DNA of 37,158 nt from an uncultured Nitrospiraceae bacterium (GTDB lineage Bacteria; Nitrospirota; Thermodesulfovibrionia; Thermodesulfovibrionales; Dissulfurispiraceae): the NCBI GenBank assembly GCA_903822005.1, contig CAIJNL010000047.1, forward strand, positions 1 to 37,158. The letters run 5' to 3'. The notes under the pieces are model-generated. The model worked only from the letters and a program-made list of their open reading frames with translations. It was not told the DNA's origin and searched no databases. The translations under genes were made by a program, and so were the position numbers. Positions 8,142 to 14,365 of the stretch are shown piece by piece (the stretch's first letter is position 1; each line of letters begins with the position of its first letter).

Positions 8142-8360
8142 TTAAATCCTCACTGGCAGGGCTATATCCATCGGCAGATCAATTATGGCCCTTCTGGTAA
8201 GCGCATTTTCGGGCCGCACCGAGCCAATAGTTTTACCACCCGTGCGCAATGCAAACTTGCGCTGCAGCATCGACTCCGCTTCCAGTGTATAGCTTGCGCC
8301 GTTATACTCTACGTTGAACGACCTGATAAGAACGCTTGTTTTTTCAGCGCGCGCCAGCAC
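8142..8360 (-). pseudogene. Probable remnant of a larger protein (72-residue open frame)
   Basis: The frame opens with GTG after GAAGGAAGG and encodes 72 residues. They include VEYNGASYTLEAESMLQRKF, LRTGGKTIGSVRPEN and AIIDLPMDIALPVRI. The pattern resembles the C-terminal part of a family of beta-rich membrane-associated proteins that normally continue into a hydrophobic tail after PLPV. Here the frame stops at once, and no N-terminal part exists upstream. It lacks a signal peptide, unlike its neighbours. I think it is a fragment, but a small functional gene cannot be excluded. It lies downstream of the rSAM-peptide pair, beyond a strong hairpin. Confidence 0.45.
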
Positions 8361-8448
8361 CTGCCTTCCTTCTCAAGGATAAAAGCTCCACTTACCAACC
8401 CCTCTCGGTTATCTGTCATCAAATAGTCCGGGCCGAAATCAGGTATGA

Positions 8449-8481
8449 GGCAGGTCGGGGCATTCCTAGCCCCAACCCGCC
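8449..8481. terminator. Strong 13-bp stem-loop downstream of rSAM-associated peptide gene
   Basis: GGCAGGTCGGGGC and GCCCCAACCCGCC pair over 13 positions (two G-U wobbles in RNA) around a 7-base loop, 16 bases after the stop of the 72-residue peptide gene. No T-run follows, so it may act as a Rho-assisted terminator or as a 3' stabiliser of the peptide mRNA rather than as an intrinsic terminator. Confidence 0.6.
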
Positions 8482-8496
8482 TGGTTCACGGAAACA

Positions 8497-8715
8497 CTAA
8501 TTGGGCCAAACACACTTAAACTCAGGGCATGGTTGTGCGTAAGGTCCGCAACACTCCGCCTGTGCAGCGCTTGCAGAAAAATCACTGGCCGCAACAACAG
8601 TATAATCTCTCGCACCGTATTGCAGATTCACAGGCATAATCTGGCCGACCATTACAGCCATGCTTACGCCTGCCGCAACTGAAACAACGGCCTTTGCTAC
8701 TTTTGTTTTTTTCAT
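8497..8715 (-). CDS. Candidate radical-SAM-modified peptide precursor, Cys-rich C terminus
   Basis: The 72-residue peptide has a basic N terminus (MKKTKVAK) and a hydrophobic segment (about 9-27). A predicted processing region, SASAAQA, precedes an 18-residue tail, CCGPYAQPCPEFKCVWPN, with Cys55, Cys56, Cys63 and Cys68. Its ATG overlaps the TGA of the SPASM radical SAM gene (ATGA). Its GGGAGGTG ribosome binding site lies inside that gene, so translation is coupled and stoichiometry is probably high. The combination of a tiny exported Cys-rich peptide and a SPASM maturase is the pattern of RiPP systems with thioether or other carbon-centred crosslinks. Which residues are modified is unknown. 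A strong hairpin follows. Confidence 0.75.
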   Translation of the reverse strand: MKKTKVAKAVVSVAAGVSMAVMVGQIMPVNLQYGARDYTVVAASDFSASAAQAECCGPYAQPCPEFKCVWPN

Positions 8716-10079
8716 GTTTTCACCTCCCTTCTCAAGAAGAACGCCTTAAGGGTCTGCGAGATATATTCTTTATTCTGATGACAATAAGCTCTAAACATTC
8801 CGCCTTTTTTAATTCTGGCTTCACAGGGACATCCGCCCCCGCAAAAAAGCGCCGCGGAACATCTCATGCATTCAGGAAGATTCAGAAGATGGCGTCTGGA
8901 ATACATTCCTTTTACCGCGCTAAATCTTACTTTTCCCGCTGCCAGGGATCCGATGCGCCTTTCCTTGTGCCCGGCTTCCTCATAGCAGCCGTAAATGTCC
9001 CCCAAGGGATCTACTATAAAAAAATTGTCGCCCCCTGCCCCGCAAAATCTCACCTTGGGAAGCACTTTTTTTGTCTGCATATCCAGAAATCCATCCATGA
9101 AATCAAGGTTTGAAGGGGGGCGATTCGTCCTGGAGGCCACAGCCTGGAATATCTGCCCAAACAAACTGGACTCTGATGGCGAGTTCTTTTCGCAGCCATA
9201 AGTAGTGAGCGGCGTAAAATAGACGTATACCTGTGGATGGCCCAATATCTTTTCTTTCTCGAGATAGTCTATGAGTTTTTTTGCTGCTTCCAGCTTCCCG
9301 CGATGAATATGCACACGAAGGGATATATGCGCTTTCAATTTTATCAGTTTTCTGACAGCGGCAATCGTACCATCAAACGTGCGTTTACCCGAAGCAAATA
9401 TGCGGTTTTTGTCATGCAGCAGCCGGTCGCCGTCTAATGTTACCTGAACACTCTGGATAGAACCTTTTTCAGGCCCTATCAAATCTGCCATTTCAGACAA
9501 CGTGGTTGCATTGGTCGATACATGAATCCTGATGGACGGACGTCTTCTGGCGTAAGCCAGGACCCTTAAAATAGCTTCACGATTTGAAGGGAGCAGGGGC
9601 TCCCCCCCGAACAGCGTGATAATAAGCTTTTTTGGAGCAGTCGGGAAAAGTTGCGGATAATATTCGGAAAAGAACCTGTCGACAAATTCGGCGCTCATTG
9701 CCGGAACACCCTTTTTCTTTGCAAGGGAGTGCTGATAACAGTAGCTGCATGAAAGATTGCAGTTGTAGGTCATTATAAAGCTGATGGCTGCAAGCCTATG
9801 TTTAGCGTCAATCGCCGTCCTTTTTTCAAGAATAAGGTGGACCAGTTTTCTGAACTCCTCAAGTTCGCGTTTCGGGGTGAGGACTGTAAGATGGCCTCGC
9901 TTCAAAAGGTGCTCTTTTTCTTCCGGCAACAGAAAAGACAGGTCTTGACCTTCAGACAACTGCCTCGCATATTTTGTGGGAACAAGGTCGATGCAGAGCG
10001 TTGATCCGCTAAATAGCAGTGAAGTTCCGTTACCGACATCGACATGATTAAGGTAACTGCTGGCACGCAGGCCTTTCAT
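8712..10079 (-). CDS. Radical SAM/SPASM peptide maturase
   Basis: The enzyme has 455 residues. About 95 N-terminal residues may recognise the substrate. The radical SAM domain carries the [4Fe-4S] motif C107-NLS-C111-SY-C114 and the SAM-binding GGEP at 158-161. The C-terminal SPASM domain has the complete pattern for two auxiliary clusters: C346, G360-x4-C365, then C404-x2-C407-x5-C413-x3-C417, and C433. Family members use a 5'-deoxyadenosyl radical to crosslink residues in ribosomal peptides. The ATG overlaps the stop of a 44-codon upstream frame (10076-10210), and the stop overlaps the start of the 72-residue peptide (8497-8715). All three are therefore coupled in one operon. Specificity cannot be read from sequence. 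Confidence 0.93.
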   Translation of the reverse strand: MKGLRASSYLNHVDVGNGTSLLFSGSTLCIDLVPTKYARQLSEGQDLSFLLPEEKEHLLKRGHLTVLTPKRELEEFRKLVHLILEKRTAIDAKHRLAAISFIMTYNCNLSCSYCYQHSLAKKKGVPAMSAEFVDRFFSEYYPQLFPTAPKKLIITLFGGEPLLPSNREAILRVLAYARRRPSIRIHVSTNATTLSEMADLIGPEKGSIQSVQVTLDGDRLLHDKNRIFASGKRTFDGTIAAVRKLIKLKAHISLRVHIHRGKLEAAKKLIDYLEKEKILGHPQVYVYFTPLTTYGCEKNSPSESSLFGQIFQAVASRTNRPPSNLDFMDGFLDMQTKKVLPKVRFCGAGGDNFFIVDPLGDIYGCYEEAGHKERRIGSLAAGKVRFSAVKGMYSRRHLLNLPECMRCSAALFCGGGCPCEARIKKGGMFRAYCHQNKEYISQTLKAFFLRREVKT

Positions 10080-10210
10080 ATCGCATGCCCTCTTCGTGTC
10101 AATCGCATGCTGCGGGCCATCCTGCTAATCACCTTTCTTGTCGCAAAGATCGTCCCACATGAAATGGATTGCATCTGATCAAAGTAATATTTTGATCCGG
10201 AAGATTTCAT
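10076..10210 (-). CDS. 44-residue peptide coupled to the rSAM gene
   Basis: This short frame begins with MKSSGSKYYFDQMQSISCG and continues with a basic stretch (ATRKVISRMARSMRLTRRGHAI). Its TGA overlaps the ATG of the SPASM enzyme (ATGA). AAAGGA lies 8 bases before its ATG. It has one cysteine and no signal peptide. It may be a second substrate, a small recognition or leader protein, or simply a translational coupler for the enzyme. Support comes from position, overlap and ribosome binding site, not from homology. Confidence 0.5.
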   Translation of the reverse strand: MKSSGSKYYFDQMQSISCGTIFATRKVISRMARSMRLTRRGHAI

Positions 10211-10320
10211 TCTTTTAGTCCTTTCTATCGTACTTACTTAGACAGAATACATGACGAGTATCTGCATTCTCCCTTGGCACTACTATAATACATGCGTCAA
10301 TTATGGATTAATCGACGCTA

Positions 10321-10377
10321 TCGTACTACCGCATAGCTGCCTTCGGCACCTGTCTCACTGTACTCTACAAGGTCTTG
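10321..10377 (-). pseudogene. Relic of a fourth member (copy D) of the exported paralogue family
   Basis: Just after the stop of the 10379-10969 gene, the minus strand reads LVEYSETGAEGSYAVVR before a stop. This matches the copy B segment VGYSETGDEDSYALV at 11 of about 15 positions, and the DNA (ccgcatagctgccttc) resembles the same part of copies B and C. Flanking sequence shows no further similarity and no start. It is a decayed internal fragment, perhaps left by recombination between copies. Confidence 0.65.
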
Positions 10378-10378
10378 C

Positions 10379-10969
10379 TCAATAACCTGTCTTCTTTAGC
10401 CGTTCCAAAAGACTGTCGGCTTCATACGTTAAATGTACGAAGTATCCCTTTTTACGTCCCATGCCGGTATATTCTCCCAAAGAAATGCCAATAGTATATC
10501 TGTCAGACTTTGCATCAACCGTCTCCCAACGTGCACTTTCCAGTATTGTATTTCCCTGGCATCTGTAACAGTCGTCTTTGCGGCTATTGACATCGTGAAG
10601 CTTAGGCATAAAGTATTTGTCGAGATGTGCCTTGAACAGCTTCTGAAAGAATTGCCTCGCTGGTTCCGGTTGAGGGCTTTCATCGTAATAATAAGCTTCT
10701 ACCTTATAGAATGAGTTGTATCGGAAGTAAAAAAATAACTTGCCGGGGACAATAACGTCCTTGCCATGAAACTGCAATGGTTCATTGGGTTCGGGTTTGA
10801 CATGCGAGTAGCCACGCTCGCTCATCGTTTTGGTCACCTCATCTCTGTTCGCTCCCCAGGGTATTCCCTCGAATCCGTCCGGCACCGGGCCTGCCAGCGC
10901 CGCGCCTGTAAGCATGACAAGTGCCACAAGCGATATTGCGAGAACGGCTGTTGAAGTAAGCTTCTCCAT
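10379..10969 (-). CDS. Exported hypothetical protein with CxxC
   Basis: The 196-residue protein has a signal peptide (MEKLTSTAVLAISLVALVMLTG, cleavage ALAGP). The mature part starts PVPDGFEGIPWGANRDEVTKTM, a pattern common in small periplasmic proteins of unknown function in which FxGIPWG precedes a helix. A central YYYDES region is followed by DDCYRCQ, a CxxC pair that could bind metal or form a disulfide. AAAGGAG precedes the ATG. It stands between copy C and the rSAM cluster, and its stop abuts the relic of copy D. It has no ECF-like motif of its own. Function unknown. Confidence 0.8.
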   Translation of the reverse strand: MEKLTSTAVLAISLVALVMLTGAALAGPVPDGFEGIPWGANRDEVTKTMSERGYSHVKPEPNEPLQFHGKDVIVPGKLFFYFRYNSFYKVEAYYYDESPQPEPARQFFQKLFKAHLDKYFMPKLHDVNSRKDDCYRCQGNTILESARWETVDAKSDRYTIGISLGEYTGMGRKKGYFVHLTYEADSLLERLKKTGY

Positions 10970-11106
10970 TTGATTCTCCTTTTTTATCTGCCGGCTGCGG
11001 CACGATTGCAGAGAGAAATCAACGCCATGCCCAAGAAGAGAGATTTGACTGATAATCCTTTCCGCAAACGCTTATTCATAGAAGCCCATACATCTCGCAA
11101 TCCTGC

Positions 11107-11679
11107 CTATCCGCGTACAGAGGTGACAGCCGAGGGTGTGCGTATTTCGAATTTATGTTTAATGATAGCTTTCTCTTTTTCAACCCAATGCTCGTACTTT
11201 TCCTTCCAGCCCCTATCTTTGATCTTGACCTCTTCAACCAGCAGCACCAAAGGCCTGGGTGTCACGCGCGGTTCCGCGAAATCTGCGGTGTCAGATGTCG
11301 TCACCTTCAGGTGGACCTCTTCCTTGCCAAGTTGCCTCAGATCAAAACTGACCGATCCAAAGCCGCTGCTGCTTATCACACCCTGGCCCTTCGGCACAAG
11401 TGCATAGCTGTCTTCATCTCCAGTCTCGCTGAATTCTATCTTGTAATAGACTCCGGGCTGACCTGCTATGTTGAGCGTAACCTTTGCCATCTCGCCTTTT
11501 CTCAATATCTGGACCACTTCCCGATTGATAACCTCTGACCCAATCGTAATCTTGGATGTCTCGATCACCGGCGCCTGCTTCTTCCTGTCCTGCTCCGCCG
11601 CTCCTGCCAGCGCTGGGACAATGAAAACCAAGGCCAATATTCCTGCCATCACTACCTTTACAAAACCCTGTCTTGTCAT
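11107..11679 (-). CDS. Exported small protein, paralogue family copy C
   Basis: The protein is 190 residues from the ATG at 11679. That start has AAAGGAG with a 6-base spacer and aligns with copies A and B; longer in-frame starts run into the leader. A Sec signal peptide (MTRQGFVKVVMAG... PALAGAAEQ) precedes a body nearly identical to copy B: ETSKITIGSEVIN, LRKGEMAKVTLNIAGQPG, FSETGDEDSYALVPKG and TTSDTADFAEPRVTPRP. The C-terminal helix differs (KYEHWVEKEKAIIKHKFEIR), but the last residues are again VRG. Selection therefore seems to have kept the body and the tail end while the helix varied. About 75 bases of leader, including the ECF-like promoter, are also shared with copy B. It appears to be transcribed alone. 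Confidence 0.9.
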   Translation of the reverse strand: MTRQGFVKVVMAGILALVFIVPALAGAAEQDRKKQAPVIETSKITIGSEVINREVVQILRKGEMAKVTLNIAGQPGVYYKIEFSETGDEDSYALVPKGQGVISSSGFGSVSFDLRQLGKEEVHLKVTTSDTADFAEPRVTPRPLVLLVEEVKIKDRGWKEKYEHWVEKEKAIIKHKFEIRTPSAVTSVRG

Positions 11680-11725
11680 CATTTGCTCCTTTCGGATTGA
11701 TTTGGATTCTGCTGCCATATATACA

Positions 11726-11753
11726 AGACAACTTCAAGCTCAATTTTGTTCCC
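11726..11753 (-). promoter_or_regulatory. ECF/RpoE-like promoter upstream of copy C
   Basis: GGGAAC (complement of 11748-11753) and TTGTCT (complement of 11726-11731) are 16 bases apart. The sequence between them and the downstream leader is clearly related to that of copy B, so this copy is not independent evidence for the motif. Confidence 0.62.
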
Positions 11754-11821
11754 AAAAGAACCAATAAAATATCAAGCTACAGAATTGCAGGCACAGCAAT
11801 GTCATTTCCCGACATTTGACT

Positions 11822-12979
11822 TCATTGCCCCCGTTGCCCGATAAACATATCAGAAAATCTTTTCTTGCCCCGTTCAGCAGTGATCGCATTGAGTCTTCTC
11901 TTCATACTCAGCCTCATCCTGGTCAGCGGATTCTTCAATTCTTCACTAAAGAGCCTTTTTTCAATGGCATTAAAGCAGTACGGGTCATTGTGCAGCCGCC
12001 CGGTTTTCATAAGAGACATTTCATTGCAGCCGCCCTTGCACTTGTCGATGTGGTCGCAGTGCGCACAATTTTCTCCTGCATCGGCAGTCTTGAATTTGCG
12101 GGAATAAGAGAATGCCGTTTCACTGTTCCATATCTCACAGATGTCCGTGTCCCTGACATTACCTTCCATGGTCGAGTCTTCCATCGAGAGGCATCCTTTA
12201 ACATTGCCGTTACTCTGGATGCCCAGGACCGAGATGCCTGCCTGGCATCCTGTCCACTCAGAGGCAAGAGTTATGTTATTCAGCATCATGGAATTGAAAC
12301 CGAGATCATGCGCTCCTATGACCGGCATCTGCCTGAGAGAATATTCTTTTCTGGTGGCAGCAATAAACATCCCGACAGAATAAAAATCCTCTTCATCCAG
12401 AAGCAGTTCTTTCGGAAATCTCCGGCCTTCAGATCCGGCAATCTGTACCTGCCACGCGATATTCCTGCCCAGCAGAAGTTCTCTTATAGCAGTCAGTTCC
12501 TTTAAATTCATCTTATGGACGGTAGTGATAACACTTACCGGCAGACCTTCTTTGAGCGCAATATTCATAAAATCGCACGTTTTTTCGAAGGCTCCCTTGC
12601 GGTCGCGTATCTGATCGTGGAGTTCAGGTGTCGCGGCATCCAGACTTACCGCGACAGTTCTGGGATTCAGTAATTTGAGTTTCGAAAAAGTCTCCCGGTC
12701 ATAAACCGTCCCATTTGTAATAACGGTAAGGTCCATGCCCAGTTCTCTGATCAGCGACGCTATATGCCAGAAGTCTTTCCGCAATAAAGGCTCGCCGCCC
12801 ATTACCGTAATGCCGAGACATCCGGCTTTTTTCAGGCCATGGCAGAGACTTTCGGCTTCAGCAGTCGTCAGTTCATCGCCTCTTTTCCTGCCTGCACTTG
12901 ATCCGCAATGTATACAGTTAAGGTTGCAGTCCAGTGTAAATTCCCATACGGTGCTTGCCAGAATATATTTATTTTGCAT
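11822..12979 (-). CDS. Radical SAM/SPASM maturase coupled to Kunitz-type protein
   Basis: The enzyme has 385 residues. The radical SAM motif C18-NLN-C22-IH-C25 is close to the N terminus, with GGEP at 61-64. The SPASM domain is canonical: C245, G258-x4-C263, C305-x2-C308-x5-C314-x3-C318 and C335. This gives room for two auxiliary [4Fe-4S] clusters, as in peptide- and protein-modifying enzymes such as PqqE and anSME. Its ATG lies 11 bases inside the end of the Kunitz-type gene (12969-13373), with only a weak ribosome binding site, so it is translated by coupling. The natural inference is that the upstream exported protein is the substrate. An anSME-like role on other targets is an alternative. 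Confidence 0.92.
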   Translation of the reverse strand: MQNKYILASTVWEFTLDCNLNCIHCGSSAGRKRGDELTTAEAESLCHGLKKAGCLGITVMGGEPLLRKDFWHIASLIRELGMDLTVITNGTVYDRETFSKLKLLNPRTVAVSLDAATPELHDQIRDRKGAFEKTCDFMNIALKEGLPVSVITTVHKMNLKELTAIRELLLGRNIAWQVQIAGSEGRRFPKELLLDEEDFYSVGMFIAATRKEYSLRQMPVIGAHDLGFNSMMLNNITLASEWTGCQAGISVLGIQSNGNVKGCLSMEDSTMEGNVRDTDICEIWNSETAFSYSRKFKTADAGENCAHCDHIDKCKGGCNEMSLMKTGRLHNDPYCFNAIEKRLFSEELKNPLTRMRLSMKRRLNAITAERGKKRFSDMFIGQRGQ

Positions 12980-13373
12980 CCTGGAAATCTCTGATGCCTA
13001 CGGCGCCGTATTTTGAGACGGGGAATTCAGGCCTCTCAGTTTTCTGGCCAATGCATTCCCTGGCACACTCCGCCCTGGTCTTGTAAACAGTAGAGACGCA
13101 GCCCATGGCTTCTACGCATTTATTCGTAGTCGGATCGTAATAATATGTGGTAAACATCGCCTTGCAGTCCGCTTCTTTTGGGACTTCGTTGCATTTCTGT
13201 GGTCTAACCTTTGCAGGCATATCAGTTCCCTGTGCGGCCGCGTTACTGCCCAAGCCCGTTAAACAAGCCGCAACAATGGCCAAAATGCCGGAGATACCAA
13301 TCCTTGTGAGCTTCTTAACGTCTTCTTTTGTGAGAGTTGTCTTTTCTCCCAGCCTTGCCAGTTTTTTGTTCAT
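12969..13373 (-). CDS. Exported protein with a Kunitz/BPTI-type domain, candidate rSAM substrate
   Basis: The 134-residue protein has a long charged N terminus (MNKKLARLGEKTTLTKEDVK) and then a hydrophobic segment (27-42). It can be read as a signal with a cleavage site near SNAAAQG or as a lipobox-like VAAC at residue 37. Residues 61-107 hold six cysteines: C61-x8-C70-x15-C86-x5-C92-x10-C103-x3-C107. BPTI has C-x8-C-x15-C-x7-C-x12-C-x3-C. The local matches DCKAMFTTYYYD and the Gly before C92 also fit. The residue after C70, the P1 position, is Lys71 as in BPTI, which predicts inhibition of trypsin-like proteases. A 27-residue tail (TERPEFPVSKYGAVGIRDF) follows. GGGAGG precedes the ATG, and the ECF-like promoter lies upstream. 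Confidence 0.85.
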   Translation of the reverse strand: MNKKLARLGEKTTLTKEDVKKLTRIGISGILAIVAACLTGLGSNAAAQGTDMPAKVRPQKCNEVPKEADCKAMFTTYYYDPTTNKCVEAMGCVSTVYKTRAECARECIGQKTERPEFPVSKYGAVGIRDFQDAK

Positions 13374-13411
13374 CGTGCCCTCCCGGAACCATTTTTTTAT
13401 TTATATCTATT

Positions 13412-13439
13412 GGACAAACGTAATCACCTGAAAGTTCCC
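13412..13439 (-). promoter_or_regulatory. ECF/RpoE-like promoter upstream of Kunitz-rSAM operon
   Basis: GGGAAC (complement of 13434-13439), followed here by TT as in the sigma-E consensus, and TTGTCC (complement of 13412-13417) are again 16 bases apart. The flanks are unrelated to copies B and C, so this is an independent occurrence of the motif. Confidence 0.6.
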
Positions 13440-13532
13440 GGTCAAACAGCCGGTTTATGCCTGTCGCAGACATAGCATATCACATATCACTGCCGACTGC
13501 CCTAAAACAGCCTCCTTCATTTTTTGCCGCTC

Positions 13533-14321
13533 TCAGGGATAGATGATCCGAACCCGGCCAGGAACTGCCCAGTCATTGTGCCCGCCTTCGATAAGCACAA
13601 ATCTTGAAGAACGGATGGCAGCGGCAAGGGCCTTTGCGTGACTGACCGGAATGATATTATCAGCTTCGGCCCCGAAGATTTCGACCGGCCCGTGATAATG
13701 TGACAGCAACTCGACATTATCCCAGTCGTCTTTCAATATAAGGTTGACGAGAAAGGCAGGGAAATGGTCTTTGGCGACCAGACTGAGCTTGTCAAAGGGA
13801 GCTATCAGTACGAGTTTGTCAGGAGCAGGACTCAGATCAGCCACAAATGATGCCGGTCCGGACCCAATTGATTCGCTGGCTATGCAAGCTGGTATCCCGG
13901 CATACGTATATCTCAGTAGCAGGTATGCCTCTTTGGCTGCCTGATTGAAAGCATCTTTGGACGGGACACCGCCGCGCTTACCATATCCCGGATATTCGAG
14001 GATAAAGACCGAATCATCAGGAGAGAAATTCGGGATCGCGTATGCCCGGTCGGCAGCCTGGCCCCCGTTTCCATGAAGCATCAGCCATATGTTTTTCGGA
14101 GATTGGACCTTCCGTGAAAAACCGATCAGTTCTCCGTTCCTTACCCAGGGCTCAAGACCGTTATCCCCTGTGCGATGCGTAGGATAGTAAAGCAGCCACC
14201 TTTCTATTGATGAGACACCGACTGAAAGGAGAAAGATAACCGGTATCAATATGACAGCCAGTATTATCAGTTTGCGTATAAAATTATGGTCTAACATCCT
14301 TTTATCCGCGCGGTCGGCCAT
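13533..14321 (-). CDS. Membrane-anchored alpha/beta hydrolase
   Basis: The 262-residue protein has one N-terminal TM helix (about 17-38) and a serine-hydrolase fold of the BEM46/ABHD13 type. Visible motifs are the oxyanion loop LMLHGNGG, the region EYPGYGKRGG, the nucleophile elbow ASESIGSGP (usually GESLG; the serine is kept), an acid in GAEADNIIP and His in EGGHNDW. The triad is therefore complete. The substrate, perhaps an acyl or peptidyl ester or thioester, is unknown. The chosen ATG has a poor ribosome binding site; an internal ATG at residue 9 is an alternative. It lies between the Kunitz-rSAM unit and the sensor kinase, with 44 bases to the kinase stop. Confidence 0.88.
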   Translation of the reverse strand: MADRADKRMLDHNFIRKLIILAVILIPVIFLLSVGVSSIERWLLYYPTHRTGDNGLEPWVRNGELIGFSRKVQSPKNIWLMLHGNGGQAADRAYAIPNFSPDDSVFILEYPGYGKRGGVPSKDAFNQAAKEAYLLLRYTYAGIPACIASESIGSGPASFVADLSPAPDKLVLIAPFDKLSLVAKDHFPAFLVNLILKDDWDNVELLSHYHGPVEIFGAEADNIIPVSHAKALAAAIRSSRFVLIEGGHNDWAVPGRVRIIYP

Positions 14322-14365
14322 TCATTTAAAATGTACCCGCCCCAGGTAAATTTGGTACTTGTGAG

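Noticed and set aside
11027-11160. Plus-strand frame starting MPKKRDLTDNPFRKRLFIEA upstream of copy C's stop
   Set aside because: It looks partly protein-like but has no good ribosome binding site, runs antisense into copy C and matches nothing that I recognise. It may be a relic at most.
11683-11718. Longer start for copy C (MAAESKSIRKEQ...)
   Set aside because: This extension covers the leader and ribosome binding site shared with copy B; the ATG at 11679 aligns with both paralogues.
12969-13373. Idea that the Kunitz protein directly inhibits the CHAT protease of the same region
   Set aside because: Kunitz domains act on serine proteases and CHAT is a cysteine protease. Shared promoters make a link possible, but nothing in sequence supports direct inhibition.
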